This document shows, piece by piece, positions 37,294 through 47,110 of a DNA stretch of 64,000 bases. Numbering within the stretch: the first letter of the stretch is position 1; every line of letters begins with the position of its first letter. A program made the translations under genes and the position numbers. The notes below the pieces were generated by a model. It did no database searches, was not told where the DNA came from, and was given only the letters and a program-made list of their open reading frames with translations. The DNA comes from DASPSM01 sp036008465 (lineage in GTDB: Bacteria > Planctomycetota > Planctomycetia > Planctomycetales > Planctomycetaceae). Location of the stretch: positions 1 through 64,000 of the forward strand of contig DASYNP010000165.1 in assembly GCA_036008465.1 (NCBI GenBank). The letters are read 5' to 3'.

Positions 37294-38679
37294 TTAAACG
37301 CTCGCGCCCGCCAGGCTGTCCTGACTCTGCCGTTCGACCCGCAACGTCAAACCGTCCCGCGGGCGGATGGCAATCAGCGCGTCGGGCACGACGGGCGGGT
37401 GGTCGACGGAGAGCGTGAAGCGGCAACGGGGCACGATCGTTGCCAGGGCGAGCACCATTTCCATCGTCGCGAACGTATTACCGATGCAGACGTGCGGGCC
37501 CGCTCCAAACGGGATGTAGGCGTGCTGCGGAATCGAATCGACGCGGTCGGGTGCGAAGCGGTCGGGGTCGAAGCGTTCCGGATCGGGGAAGAACCGAGGA
37601 TCGCGGTGCAGTACCCACGGATAAATGTAGACCCACGCGCCTTTCGGCACGTCGTAGCCACCGATCGTCACCTTCTGCGTGGCGACACGCGGGATCAGCG
37701 CCCAGGTCGGCGGATAAAGTCGTAGCGACTCCTTGATGACGCGGGCCGTGTACCCAAGCCGGGGCAGATCGGCATAGGTGGCTGAGCGGCCCCGCAGTAC
37801 GCCTTGGGCCTCTTCGCGGACCTGTGACACGACCTCGGGGTGAGTTGCCAAAAGGTACCAGGTCCAGGTCAGCCCTGCCGCGGTTGTGTCGTGGCCGGCG
37901 TTAAAGAGAGTGATCGCCTCGTCGCGGGCCTGTTCGTCGGTCATGCCTGTGCCGTCGCCCTCTTCGTCGACGGCTGCCAGCAGCATCGACAAGAGGTCAC
38001 CCCGATCTTCGCCGCTGGACCGCCGCTCGCGAATGATGCGACGAATTACGCGATCGACGATACCGATCGCTTCGCGCTTGCGGCGGTTCTCGGCGGTGGG
38101 GAGCCAGAGAGGCCATTGAATCATGCGTCCCGTTTGGACGGTGACGATCTCCGAGATTGTCTCGGTCGCCGCGCCCAGCGCTTCTTCCGAGCCGGAAATG
38201 TCGGCCCCGAACAGCGTCCGAGCAACGATGGCCAATGTCAGGCGCCGCATCTCGAGCGGGACGTTGATTTCCGAACCGGGCGACCAGGACTCGACCGCCC
38301 GTTGGGAGCAGTCGACGATCGTCTTGGCATAACCCTCGAAACGCTTGGGGCTGAAGGCGGGCTGCACGAGGCGCCGCTGGCGGAGCCAAAAATCTCCCTC
38401 GCTCAGCACGAGCCCATTGCCATCAACGTCGCGCAAGGCTCGAATGAGCCGCGGCAGCTTTCGAAAACTCTTGCCGCGCGTGATGAGGACCTCTTTGACC
38501 AGGTCCGGGTGGTTGGCGAAATAGAGATGCACCGGGCCGAGGTGGAAGTAGGCAAGATCGCCATACGTGCGAGCCAGCTCGAGCGGGTAATCGAGCCGCT
38601 CGGTTTGCAGCCGCCGTACGAGCGACCAGTCGAAGTAGCCGGTTCTCGGCCCAGGGGGCAGTCGCTTCGCGCTCGTCAT
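37294..38679 (-). CDS. Cytochrome P450
   Basis: A 461-residue soluble P450. The I-helix AGHDTTAAG carries the O2-activating Asp/Thr, ESLRLYP is the ExxR motif, and FGAGPHVCIGN binds haem through Cys398. PERFDPDRF is the usual meander. It has no N-terminal membrane anchor, and bacterial members like this (CYP102/CYP4-like in look) need separate redox partners, which are not encoded nearby. Substrate is unknown. The ATG at 38679 is chosen because upstream frames have no family similarity. Confidence 0.93.
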   Translation of the reverse strand: MTSAKRLPPGPRTGYFDWSLVRRLQTERLDYPLELARTYGDLAYFHLGPVHLYFANHPDLVKEVLITRGKSFRKLPRLIRALRDVDGNGLVLSEGDFWLRQRRLVQPAFSPKRFEGYAKTIVDCSQRAVESWSPGSEINVPLEMRRLTLAIVARTLFGADISGSEEALGAATETISEIVTVQTGRMIQWPLWLPTAENRRKREAIGIVDRVIRRIIRERRSSGEDRGDLLSMLLAAVDEEGDGTGMTDEQARDEAITLFNAGHDTTAAGLTWTWYLLATHPEVVSQVREEAQGVLRGRSATYADLPRLGYTARVIKESLRLYPPTWALIPRVATQKVTIGGYDVPKGAWVYIYPWVLHRDPRFFPDPERFDPDRFAPDRVDSIPQHAYIPFGAGPHVCIGNTFATMEMVLALATIVPRCRFTLSVDHPPVVPDALIAIRPRDGLTLRVERQSQDSLAGASV

Positions 38680-38846
38680 TGTCTCACTCGTCGTCGAGGG
38701 CGATTGTCGCAAACTGTCGTTCGTGATTTGACGCCAGGTGGCACTGGTCTCGGCGGCTATTAAACTCAAGAGTGAACTGAAAGTCGTTCGGGCTCCGCCG
38801 CGCGAAAAGAGCCGGGTTGTGCGCCCAGCAACAGCGATCGGGCTAC

Positions 38847-39710
38847 ATGGCAATTCCTGCTGTTCTCAAAAGGCTCTCCTCCGCTGCGAGTCTCGTTCGT
38901 TTGATCCTGACGCAACCGCGGCAATTTGTTGAGAGCCCAGAGGGGTTCACGAGCAGCAATGTGTCCGCGACTGAACTTTTCGGTTGGATGATCGGCTTTG
39001 GATCGGTGTTGCTGGGCTTGTACTCATTCGCGCTCGGCTCACCAATGGAGAAAGTTCTAGAGGCCTCGCATCTGCTCGCCGCCCCCAAAATCGGCGCCTC
39101 GGCTAGCCATCGGGATGAACGCGTGACCTTGGCCGGATTTCGCTGGGTGGCGGGTCTAGGTTTCGGAATCGATTTCCCCGAGCGCCGGCCGTTCACCGAG
39201 CCGCAGAGAGCCAACTTTCAATGCGGAGCCCTCCTGGTCCGTCTGAATCACGTGATTCCTCAGAACGTGATGGAAAAGAACACGGCAAAATTCCTGCTCG
39301 CCTTGTACGCTGCGGTTTTTGTGCTCTGCATTCATCCCGTGGCTCGGCTGTTTGGCGGCAAAGGCAATCTCCGAGATGGTTTTCGGCTCGGGTTCATCCT
39401 TTGTGCCTTCTTGTACCTCGTGATGATTGCCTTCCTGGTGATCGCGACGCTGCTGCTCGTCGACCTCCTTCGGCTAAGAGGTTGGCCGTTGTTGATCGCC
39501 TGGGCGCTGATTGCCGGGCTCCCGGGATGCTTTATTACTCTTCGCTGCTTTTTCCTCAGCTTCTCGGCCTTTTACCAAATCACGAAAACGCGTTTGTTCC
39601 TTGTGTGCCTTGGAACATGGATTTCCTCTAGTGCAATCTCGCCGGTGGTGTTTGTTCCCTTGATCTTCGTGATTCTGCGTTTGGAGCCGCTCTGGAAGGC
39701 GATTCTGTAG
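38847..39710 (+). CDS. Multi-pass membrane protein, Yip1-like, unknown function
   Basis: A 287-residue protein. An N-terminal soluble piece (LVRLILTQPRQFVESPEG) precedes a first hydrophobic helix (LFGWMIGFGSVLLGLYSFAL); four or so more follow from about residue 150. The opening resembles Yip1-domain proteins of bacteria, but the match is weak. ATG 38847 gives this start; the gene stands alone between the divergent P450 and the convergent thrS gene. No enzyme motif is visible. Confidence 0.7.
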   Translation: MAIPAVLKRLSSAASLVRLILTQPRQFVESPEGFTSSNVSATELFGWMIGFGSVLLGLYSFALGSPMEKVLEASHLLAAPKIGASASHRDERVTLAGFRWVAGLGFGIDFPERRPFTEPQRANFQCGALLVRLNHVIPQNVMEKNTAKFLLALYAAVFVLCIHPVARLFGGKGNLRDGFRLGFILCAFLYLVMIAFLVIATLLLVDLLRLRGWPLLIAWALIAGLPGCFITLRCFFLSFSAFYQITKTRLFLVCLGTWISSSAISPVVFVPLIFVILRLEPLWKAIL

Positions 39711-39781
39711 TCCCAGCGGCTGACCGTCAGAACTGGATAGGGGCAGTCCATAAAATTCGCTGGTCTTGCGGCCGACCGGCA

Positions 39782-41968
39782 TCAATACTCGAACTGCTCG
39801 CCTTGGTCCTGTTCGACGCCAGCGAACGATGATTTCGCCACTTGCCGTATTTTGCGCGAAAGGACTTCTTCACCGAGCCGCTCGAGGGCGGCGGCAATCG
39901 GCATCGTTCCCAAGTCCCCGTCGATGCGATCTCGGAGGGCCACCGCTTCTTGCTCGGCCTCCTTCGGCCCGACGACGAGCATGTAAGGAATCAGATCGAG
40001 CTGCGCGTCGCGAATCTTCGCTTGGACCTTTGCATTGCGCGTGTCGATCGACACGCGGAAGCCGGCCTCACGGAACCGCTGCTCGACTTGTCGCGCATAG
40101 TCGAGCGATTTGTCGGACAAGGGCAGCACTCGAACTTGCTCAGGCGCGAGCCAGAGCGGAAAAGCACCTGCAAAGTGCTCAATCAGCACGCCGACAAACC
40201 GCTCCATCGAACCGAAGGGAGCGCGATGGATCATCACGGGACGATGCGCGTGGTTGTCGGCGCCGATGTATTCGAGCTGGAATCGCTCGGGCAGGTTGTA
40301 ATCGAGTTGCACCGTGCCGAGCTGCCATTCGCGGCCCAGGCAATCGCGGACCATGAAATCGGCCTTCGGTCCGTAAAACGCGGCCTCGCCCAGCGCGGCA
40401 ACGAACTTCAGACCGGAACGTTCCAGCACGTTCCGTAGGGCCGACTCTGCTTTCTGCCAGTTCTCGTCGCTGCCGACGTACTTGTCGCTCTTGGGATCAC
40501 GCAGTGAGAGCTGCACGCGGTAATCCTCGAGTCCGACCGCCTCGAGGACGAACTTCACCAGGTCGAGGGTGACGCGGAACTCGTCCTCGACCTGCTCGGG
40601 AGTGCAGAAGAGGTGGGCATCGTCCTGGGTCAGGCCGCGCACGCGCAGTAGGCCGTTCAGCTCGCCCGACTGTTCGTGGCGATAGACCGTGCCAAACTCG
40701 GCCAGACGAACAGGAAGGTCGCGGTAGCTCCGCGGCTCGGCTTTGTAAATCTGGATGTGGTGCGGGCAGTTCATTGGCTTGAGCAGATAGCGCTCTTGCC
40801 CATGCTCCCAGCGGCGGAGCGATTGGATCTTCTCGTCGGTGGAAGCGGCCGCGTGATAGCCGTCGAGCTTCGCACCCATCACCTCTCCCGCCGCGATCAG
40901 TTTTTTCTCGTGCTCGGCGGAGAGCGTGCCCGCGGTCAGCTGGCGGATCCAGAAATCGATCAACTGCCCCGCGTCGTGGCCGAACAGCGGCGTGAACTGC
41001 GCGTCGCGATAATAAGGAAAGTGGCCGCTGGTCTCGTACATCTCCACGCGGCCGATGTGGGGCGAATAGACCGGTTGATAGCCGCGGGCCAACAGCTCTT
41101 TCTTGATGAATTCTTCCAACAGGGCCCGGACAGTCGCGCCCTTGGGCATCCAGAGGACAAGGCCCTGTCCCACGTCGTTGCTGATGGCGAACAGCCCGAG
41201 CTTTTTGCCCAGCACCCGGTGGTCGCGTCGCTTTGCCTCTTCGACCTGGGTGAGATACGCGTCAAGCTCGTCCTTCTTGAAGAAGGCCGTGCCGTACAGG
41301 CGCTGGAGCTGGCGGTTGGCTGCGTCCCCTTTCCAATACGAGCCGGCCACGGTCAGCAGCTTGAACGCCTTGATCCGGCCCGCGTCGGGGATGTGCGGAC
41401 CGCGGCACAGGTCGACGAATTCGCCCTGCCGGTAGAAGCTGACGGTTGGGTGCTGCGCCAGGCCCGTGTCGATGTGCTCGACCTTCAACTCCTGGTGAAG
41501 TCCGTCGCAGAAATCGCGGGCCTCTTTGCGTTCGAGAATGAATCGCTCGAACGGCTCGGCGTCCTTGACGATTTTCCGCATCTCTTCTTCGATCCGCGGA
41601 AAATCTTCCTCGCTGATTTTGTGCGGGCAATCGATGTCGTAATAGAAGCCGTTGGCCAGTGTCGGCCCAAACGCCAGGTTGACGTTCGGAAACAACCGCA
41701 TCACTGCGCGGGCCATCACGTGAGCACACGAGTGGCGCAGCACGCCCAGCGCTTCAGCATCGCGATCGGTGAGCAGCCTCAGATCGACCGGCTTGGTGAC
41801 GTCGGCAACGTCCTTGAGCGGCCGCGCGCTATCGACGACAGAGCCATTTGTCTTCGCCGCCAGCACGGCTTGAGCGAGCCGCGGACTGATGCTCTTCGCC
41901 ACGTCGAGACTGGTGCTGTCGTCCTCGTATTCCTTGACCGAGCCATCCGGCAGGCGAACCGAGATCAT
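39782..41968 (-). CDS. thrS: Threonyl-tRNA synthetase
   Basis: A 728-residue class II synthetase that charges tRNA-Thr. It has the N-terminal TGS domain (MISVRLPDGSVKEYE), the editing domain with HSCAHVMARAV and FGPTLANGFYYDID, and the catalytic core with CRGPHIPD, MNCPHHIQIYK and the motif 2/3 blocks such as RVRGLTQDDAHLFCTPEQ. The C-terminal anticodon-binding domain (PEQVRVLPLSDKSLDYARQV) is present. Length is slightly more than the ~640 of E. coli owing to a longer linker region and tail. ATG 41968 follows AAGGGA. No leader regulation was seen. Confidence 0.97.
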   Translation of the reverse strand: MISVRLPDGSVKEYEDDSTSLDVAKSISPRLAQAVLAAKTNGSVVDSARPLKDVADVTKPVDLRLLTDRDAEALGVLRHSCAHVMARAVMRLFPNVNLAFGPTLANGFYYDIDCPHKISEEDFPRIEEEMRKIVKDAEPFERFILERKEARDFCDGLHQELKVEHIDTGLAQHPTVSFYRQGEFVDLCRGPHIPDAGRIKAFKLLTVAGSYWKGDAANRQLQRLYGTAFFKKDELDAYLTQVEEAKRRDHRVLGKKLGLFAISNDVGQGLVLWMPKGATVRALLEEFIKKELLARGYQPVYSPHIGRVEMYETSGHFPYYRDAQFTPLFGHDAGQLIDFWIRQLTAGTLSAEHEKKLIAAGEVMGAKLDGYHAAASTDEKIQSLRRWEHGQERYLLKPMNCPHHIQIYKAEPRSYRDLPVRLAEFGTVYRHEQSGELNGLLRVRGLTQDDAHLFCTPEQVEDEFRVTLDLVKFVLEAVGLEDYRVQLSLRDPKSDKYVGSDENWQKAESALRNVLERSGLKFVAALGEAAFYGPKADFMVRDCLGREWQLGTVQLDYNLPERFQLEYIGADNHAHRPVMIHRAPFGSMERFVGVLIEHFAGAFPLWLAPEQVRVLPLSDKSLDYARQVEQRFREAGFRVSIDTRNAKVQAKIRDAQLDLIPYMLVVGPKEAEQEAVALRDRIDGDLGTMPIAAALERLGEEVLSRKIRQVAKSSFAGVEQDQGEQFEY

Positions 41969-42121
41969 GAGAATTCATCCCTTCAGGCCGACGATCGATT
42001 CGCCTCGACGAATGGCGGATCGCAGCGCCGGTCAGGTCAGGTGGTATATAGTCCAGCGGCGCAGGAAGCGTCAAGAAGGCTGAAAGACGTGGCCCAAAAG
42101 AACAAGGACACCGCCAGCCCC

Positions 42122-43003
42122 CTAAAGTTCGTCCAAGCTTCGCGGCCAGTCGTTCTTTAAGAGTCGCGAGAGCGAACGGTCGGCGAGGATACGGCCGCCG
42201 GTCTGGCAGCGCGGGCAGTAATTCGTTTCGTTGTCGGCGTAGCGGATTCGCTGCACCGGCGCTCCGCACACCGGGCACGGTTTGCCGAACCGGCCGTGGA
42301 CGGCCATCTCCGGACGGAAGGCCGTGACTTTTTCCGGGAAGTTGTCGCCGGCCTGCTCGCGCAAGCGGTCAGTCCATTCCGCGAGCACATCCCGGACCGC
42401 GTCGAACAATCGTCGTGTCTCCTTGGGAGTGAGCTTTTGCGTTTGGGCCAAGGGCGAGAGCTGTGCGCCGTGCAAGATTTCATCCGAATAGGCGTTGCCG
42501 ATGCCGCTGAACGATCGCGGGTCGCTGAGCGCCCGCTTCAGAGTGTGGTTTTCGCGTTTGAGTTCCATCTCGAATTGCTCAAACGATGCCGACAGGACTT
42601 CCAGTCCACCTGGGTTCAATTCGGCCAGTGCGGCGGCGCCTTGCAGGAGCCAGAGCCCGGCCCGCCGCTTACTGCCAGCTTCGGTGAGCGTGAGTGTGCC
42701 CGTCTCAAAATCAAAGGCCGCGAGATTTTGCTTGCCGACGAGCTTTGAGCCTGCAGGCTTCCAGTGCAAGCGGCCGGCGATCATCAGATGCAGCACCAGC
42801 CACAGGTCTCCCTCGAGGCCGATGGCGATCCGCTTGCCGATCCGTCTCAGCTCACTGACTCGCTTCCCCTCGGCCACACTCAACGGCGGCTCGAACGTGC
42901 GCACCAGAAATGGACTATTGACGCGAACGTTGAGCAGCAACTGCCCGACGATTCGGCGCTCGAGTGCCTCGAGGTAAACAACAATGTCGGGCAATTCTGG
43001 CAT
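42122..43003 (-). CDS. mutM: Formamidopyrimidine-DNA glycosylase family (Fpg/Nei)
   Basis: A 293-residue base-excision enzyme. It starts MPELPD, with catalytic Pro2 and Glu3 when the start ATG is 43003. The helix-two-turn-helix is seen around GIGNAYSDEILHGAQLSPL, and the C-terminal zinc finger is CPVCGAPVQRI ... NYCPRCQ. It removes oxidised purines such as 8-oxoguanine and cuts the abasic site. The nearby Nei branch cannot be excluded. It is separated from thrS by 153 bp and lies on the same strand. Confidence 0.9.
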   Translation of the reverse strand: MPELPDIVVYLEALERRIVGQLLLNVRVNSPFLVRTFEPPLSVAEGKRVSELRRIGKRIAIGLEGDLWLVLHLMIAGRLHWKPAGSKLVGKQNLAAFDFETGTLTLTEAGSKRRAGLWLLQGAAALAELNPGGLEVLSASFEQFEMELKRENHTLKRALSDPRSFSGIGNAYSDEILHGAQLSPLAQTQKLTPKETRRLFDAVRDVLAEWTDRLREQAGDNFPEKVTAFRPEMAVHGRFGKPCPVCGAPVQRIRYADNETNYCPRCQTGGRILADRSLSRLLKNDWPRSLDEL

Positions 43004-43096
43004 CGGAGGGCTCAATCGGCCGAACGGCGGGCCTGGGGCCGAAACGGCCCTGACTCACCGTACCGATCTCCGCCAGCCCCTCGCAATCGCGTTCCA

Positions 43097-44953
43097 TCAG
43101 TTCGTTTGGGGCCCACCCGCATTGTACGGCCCTGCATGGAACATCTCTTCGAGGTCCGCCAGTTCGACCGGCTTGATCGCGTAGCGATGAAAGCCCGCCT
43201 CACGAGCCTTTTTCCGGTCCTCTTCCTCGCCGCGTCCCGAAAGGGCGATGAAGAGCGAATGATCGCCACCCGGCTTGCCGCGGAGTTGGCGCACGACGTC
43301 AAAACCCGACATCTCAGGCATGCCCAGGTCCAGCAAAACAATGTCGGGCTTGAAGCAATCATAAACGGCCACGGCGTCACGGCCAGAAGTGGCCGTCTGC
43401 ACCTCGTAGCCCCGCATTTTCAGCAGCATGCTTTGGGCGAGGCAGGCGTCGGTGCTGTCGTCGACCAGGAGTACGCGGCGAGCGGTCGCCTTGGCACCAG
43501 GGGATTTGTCGTTCGTTTGACTGCCGGCGCCGTCCTTCGGGCGCAGGTCGAAGGTTGTCTGAGACATGAAATGCTCCGTAGGGCTCGCAGGACCACGCCT
43601 GGCGGGCTTGCGACCATAGAGAGAGATGAGTTCCAAAAGCCGCCTCGGCTCGAGCGGCTTGGGTGTGTAATCGTCGCAACCGACTTCGAGGCAGCGCTGC
43701 CGGTCTCCCTGCATGGCATGGGCCGTCACGGCGATGATCGGCTGTTTGAAGCCCCGGGCGCGCAGCTCGCGGGCCGTCGTGTAGCCGTCCTTCACGGGCA
43801 TCTGCATATCGAGCAGCACGACGTCGAACGGTTCGCCGCGGGCCTCGGAGCGCTCGATGGCGCGAAGCGCGTCATCTCCGTCGACGGCCACCTCGACAGT
43901 CGCCCCGCTTTTCTCGATAAATTGCTTGGCCAGAAAGCGAATCTCGCTACGGTCGTCGACGACGAGCACGCGGCACCCGGTGAGCTTGGGCACTCCCGGT
44001 GCGACGGTCGACGCTTCCTCGACTAAACGCGCTTCGACCAGACGCACCCCCTCGAGCGACCCGGTGCTGAGTGTGACGTGGAAGGTGCTCCCCTGTTGGA
44101 GCCGACTTTCAACGGAGACTTGTCCGCCCAGCATTTCCGCGAGGCGACGTGTAATCGCCAGTCCCAGCCCTGTCCCTTCATAGTGACGCGTGACAGAGGC
44201 GTCGGCCTGCGTGAACGGCCGGAAGAGCCGGGCCTGCAGCTCTTCGCTGATGCCGATGCCCGTGTCGGTGACCTTAAAGACAATTTGCGATCGGCTCTCG
44301 TCGAAGGTAATCCGCAGCCGCACCGTTCCGCGATCGGTGAATTTAATCGCGTTGCCAATCAAGTTGATGAGGATTTGCCGCACTCGGCGAGGATCGGTCT
44401 CGATCGTTTCGGGAATGCGGCCAGCAAACTCGGCCTCGAGCTTCAATCCTTTTTCGACCGCGCGCAGGCGCATCATCGCGAGGATATCGTTGACGAGCGA
44501 ATCGATCCGAATCCGCTCGAAGTTCATGTCGAGACGGCCGGCCTCGATCTTCGATAGATCCAAAATGTCGTTGATGATCTCGAGCAGGAAACGGCCGTTG
44601 CGTCGGATCGTCTCCACGCAGTGCAGGTCGTCCTCATCGAGCAGGTGTGCGGCCAGCACGTCGGCATAGCCCAGGATGGCGGTCATCGGCGTACGGATCT
44701 CGTGGCTCATGTTGGCCACGAACTCGCTCTTGGAGCGGTTGGCCGAGTCGGCTTCGCGGCGGGCCTTGTCGAGCTCGTGTTCGAACTGCGTCCGCTCGGT
44801 GATGGCTGCCTCGAGCTCGCGGATCTTGTCTTTCAGTCGTTGATTGACAACGGTCAACTCCTCGTTGAGCGATTGCAGCTCCCTTCGAGAGGCTTCCAGT
44901 TCCTCATTCCCGTGGTCCGGCTCTACGCCGAGGGGCAAAGGGTCGTTCGTCAC
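43097..44953 (-). CDS. Hybrid sensor histidine kinase with two receiver domains
   Basis: A ~618-residue soluble hybrid kinase. A coiled coil (ELEASRRELQSLNEELTVVN) opens it and is followed by HisKA with phospho-acceptor His84 in NMSHEIRTPM. The HATPase domain has NLIGNAIKF (N box), DTGIGI and GTGLGLAI (G boxes). Receiver 1 (RVLVVDDRSEIRFLA, LLDMQMPVKDG, TAHAM, K in YTPKPL) and receiver 2 (RVLLVDDSTDA, LLDLGMPEMSG, AIKP) both keep the Asp and Lys residues. There is no transmembrane or sensor domain in this reading; the frame is open to 45337, so a longer N-terminus is possible. GTG 44953 is my choice. Confidence 0.88.
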   Translation of the reverse strand: MTNDPLPLGVEPDHGNEELEASRRELQSLNEELTVVNQRLKDKIRELEAAITERTQFEHELDKARREADSANRSKSEFVANMSHEIRTPMTAILGYADVLAAHLLDEDDLHCVETIRRNGRFLLEIINDILDLSKIEAGRLDMNFERIRIDSLVNDILAMMRLRAVEKGLKLEAEFAGRIPETIETDPRRVRQILINLIGNAIKFTDRGTVRLRITFDESRSQIVFKVTDTGIGISEELQARLFRPFTQADASVTRHYEGTGLGLAITRRLAEMLGGQVSVESRLQQGSTFHVTLSTGSLEGVRLVEARLVEEASTVAPGVPKLTGCRVLVVDDRSEIRFLAKQFIEKSGATVEVAVDGDDALRAIERSEARGEPFDVVLLDMQMPVKDGYTTARELRARGFKQPIIAVTAHAMQGDRQRCLEVGCDDYTPKPLEPRRLLELISLYGRKPARRGPASPTEHFMSQTTFDLRPKDGAGSQTNDKSPGAKATARRVLLVDDSTDACLAQSMLLKMRGYEVQTATSGRDAVAVYDCFKPDIVLLDLGMPEMSGFDVVRQLRGKPGGDHSLFIALSGRGEEEDRKKAREAGFHRYAIKPVELADLEEMFHAGPYNAGGPQTN

Positions 44954-45430
44954 GACTGTTCTTTTCGCCTTTTTTTCGTAAATGACAAATCGCCCAATTG
45001 ACGAGGTGCGAGTGTCGAATCGACCACGAGGGGAGGAGGTGAGGGACCTATACAACGGCGCGGTTCGCATCGCGCGGCAACGCCTGGCCGCGCGCAATCC
45101 ACCATCCGTATGGGAGCCGCACTTCCTGTGCCGTATCGGCCCCCGCGTAACCGGAAGCGCCGGTGAACTGGAAAAGGCGAGCCGGCGCAGTTTGCACACG
45201 TCGGAGACTGGTTTGCACCAAACCAAACTGTTCGCCCTCTGCCCAGGAACGGACAGCCCAAGCGAGCTGGCGGCTTGGACTTTATTCGTCCGGCGCACCA
45301 CAATGGGAGCCAGAGTCGTTCGCGGATTTTTGCACATCCGGTGGCAATCCAGCGTCCAGGGTCTCCATTAACGCGAACGACTTGTCCGTCCCGCATTTGC
45401 CCGTCCCTCCCTCGTCGAAGAGAGAAGAAA
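44954..45430. other. Intergenic region between divergent histidine kinase and DUF1080-ThuA genes
   Basis: These 477 bp carry open frames on both strands (for example a 129-codon one from 44982), but none has a ribosome site or recognisable motifs. The region may also encode an extended N-terminus of the histidine kinase, whose frame remains open to 45337. No RNA gene is seen. Confidence 0.4.
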
Positions 45431-47110
45431 ATGCTTCCCAGCCCGAATCGCCTCGCTGCTCGCCTCCTGTTGGTAGGTTTGGCGTTTGCCGCTGCCGCTT
45501 GCCTGGCGACGCCGCAGCGAGCGGTCTCCGCGGAGCCCAAGTGGCAATCACTCTTTGACGGCAACTCACTCAAAGGCTGGACCGGGGACCCGGAGTTCTG
45601 GAGGGTCGAGGACGGCACGATCACGGGCGACTCGACACGCGAGCATCCGGTCAAAAGCAACACCTTCCTCATCAAGGAAGGCTTCAATACCAAGGACTTC
45701 GAGCTGACCGTCGAATACAAGATCCGCACGGGCCTGACGCCCGACCGCGGGTTCCAGCCCAATTCGGGCGTCCAATATCGCAGCTGGGAATCACCGCAGA
45801 AGAAGTGGGCCGTTTATGGCTATCAGGCCGACATCGACGCTGGCGACCAGCACTCGGGCGGGATTTACGGCGAGGGATTCCGCGGGATCCTCGCCGCCCG
45901 CGGGCAGAAGACGATTATCGGAAACGATCACAAGCCGAAAATCGTCGGCAGCCTGGGCGATCCGAAAGAGATGCAGTCCCACATCAAAAAGGATGATTGG
46001 AACACCTACCAGATCACGGCTCGAGGCTACCACTTCGAGCAGCGCATCAATGGAGTGCTCACGGCTGTTTGCGACGACGATGACGTGAAAATGCGGCGGT
46101 CCGAGGGGATTTTGGCGCTGCAGCTTCACGCCGGTCCGATCATGAAAGTGCAGTTCCGAAACATCAAGTACCGGGAGCTTTTGCCGGAGGGATTGACCTC
46201 CGCCGAGCCCGGCAGCGAGCGTCGGTCAAAGAGTGCCGGCCAGAAAAAAATTGTGTTCATTGCGGGCAAGCCGAGCCACGGCTATGCCGCACACGAACAT
46301 CGGGCCGGTTGTCTGCTCTTGGCGAAGGCACTCAACGAGAATGTGCCCCAGGTTCACGCAGTTGTTGTCGAAAACGGTTGGCCCAAAGACGCCAGCATTT
46401 TGGACGACGCCGATTGCGTGGTCGTATACGCCGACGGTGGCGGCGGCCATCCGCTCGTCGCGCATCTGGCCGAGTTCGACAAGTTGATGAAGCGCGGGTT
46501 CGGCCTGGTTTGCATTCATTACGCGGTCGAAGTTCCCAATGGCGGGGCCGGAGAAGCCATGGAGGAATGGACCGGCGGCTATTTTTCGCCGAACTGGTCC
46601 GTGAATCCGCATTGGACCGCCACGTACAAACAGCTGCCTCAACACGCGATTACTCGCGGCGTCCACCCGTTTACGATCAACGACGAGTGGTACTACCACA
46701 TGCGTTTTCTGCCCCAAGCCGACGTGACGCCGATTCTCACCGACCTGCCACCCAAGAGCAGCGTGGGCAAGGATGGGACGCATAGCGGCAATCCGGCCGT
46801 TCGTGCCGCCATTGCGAAGGGCGAGCCGCAGACGATGGCCTGGGCACGCGAGCGGCCGGACGGTGGTCGGGGCTTCGGCATCACCGGCGGACACGTGCAC
46901 TGGAATTGGGGGAACGACAACTTCCGCAAGCTGGTGCTCAACGCGATCGTCTGGGCCGCCCATATTGAGGTTCCGGCGGACGGAGTTGCCTCGCGCCCGC
47001 TCACGCTCAAGGAGCTCGAGGCCAATCAGGACAAGCCGCAGCCGGCCGATTTCAACCCGGCCCGCATTCAGGCGCTTTTGGATCAATGGCGCGCGGAAAG
47101 CGGCTCGTGA
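45431..47110 (+). CDS. Secreted DUF1080 and ThuA-like fusion protein
   Basis: A 559-residue exported protein. After the signal peptide (CLATPQRAVSA region) comes DUF1080, the 3-keto-disaccharide hydrolase-like lectin fold: WQSLFDGNSLKGWTG, DFELTVEYKI, NSGVQYRS, GILALQLHAGP. From about residue 271 a ThuA-like trehalose-utilisation domain (class I amidotransferase-like fold) starts with KIVFIAGKPSHG and ends GGHVHWNWGNDNF. Such proteins take part in sugar catabolism in the planctomycete periplasm. The ATG is preceded by AGAGAAGA. It precedes a haem-binding dehydrogenase on the same strand, probably a functional partner. Confidence 0.9.
   Translation: MLPSPNRLAARLLLVGLAFAAAACLATPQRAVSAEPKWQSLFDGNSLKGWTGDPEFWRVEDGTITGDSTREHPVKSNTFLIKEGFNTKDFELTVEYKIRTGLTPDRGFQPNSGVQYRSWESPQKKWAVYGYQADIDAGDQHSGGIYGEGFRGILAARGQKTIIGNDHKPKIVGSLGDPKEMQSHIKKDDWNTYQITARGYHFEQRINGVLTAVCDDDDVKMRRSEGILALQLHAGPIMKVQFRNIKYRELLPEGLTSAEPGSERRSKSAGQKKIVFIAGKPSHGYAAHEHRAGCLLLAKALNENVPQVHAVVVENGWPKDASILDDADCVVVYADGGGGHPLVAHLAEFDKLMKRGFGLVCIHYAVEVPNGGAGEAMEEWTGGYFSPNWSVNPHWTATYKQLPQHAITRGVHPFTINDEWYYHMRFLPQADVTPILTDLPPKSSVGKDGTHSGNPAVRAAIAKGEPQTMAWARERPDGGRGFGITGGHVHWNWGNDNFRKLVLNAIVWAAHIEVPADGVASRPLTLKELEANQDKPQPADFNPARIQALLDQWRAESGS

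Noticed and set aside
40676..42160. 494-codon plus-strand frame opposite thrS
   Set aside because: It is antisense to an essential, fully conserved synthetase gene and reads as a shadow of it.
44982..45371. 129-codon frame before DUF1080-ThuA
   Set aside because: No ribosome site, motif or plausible signal; it overlaps the possible N-terminus of the histidine kinase on the other strand.
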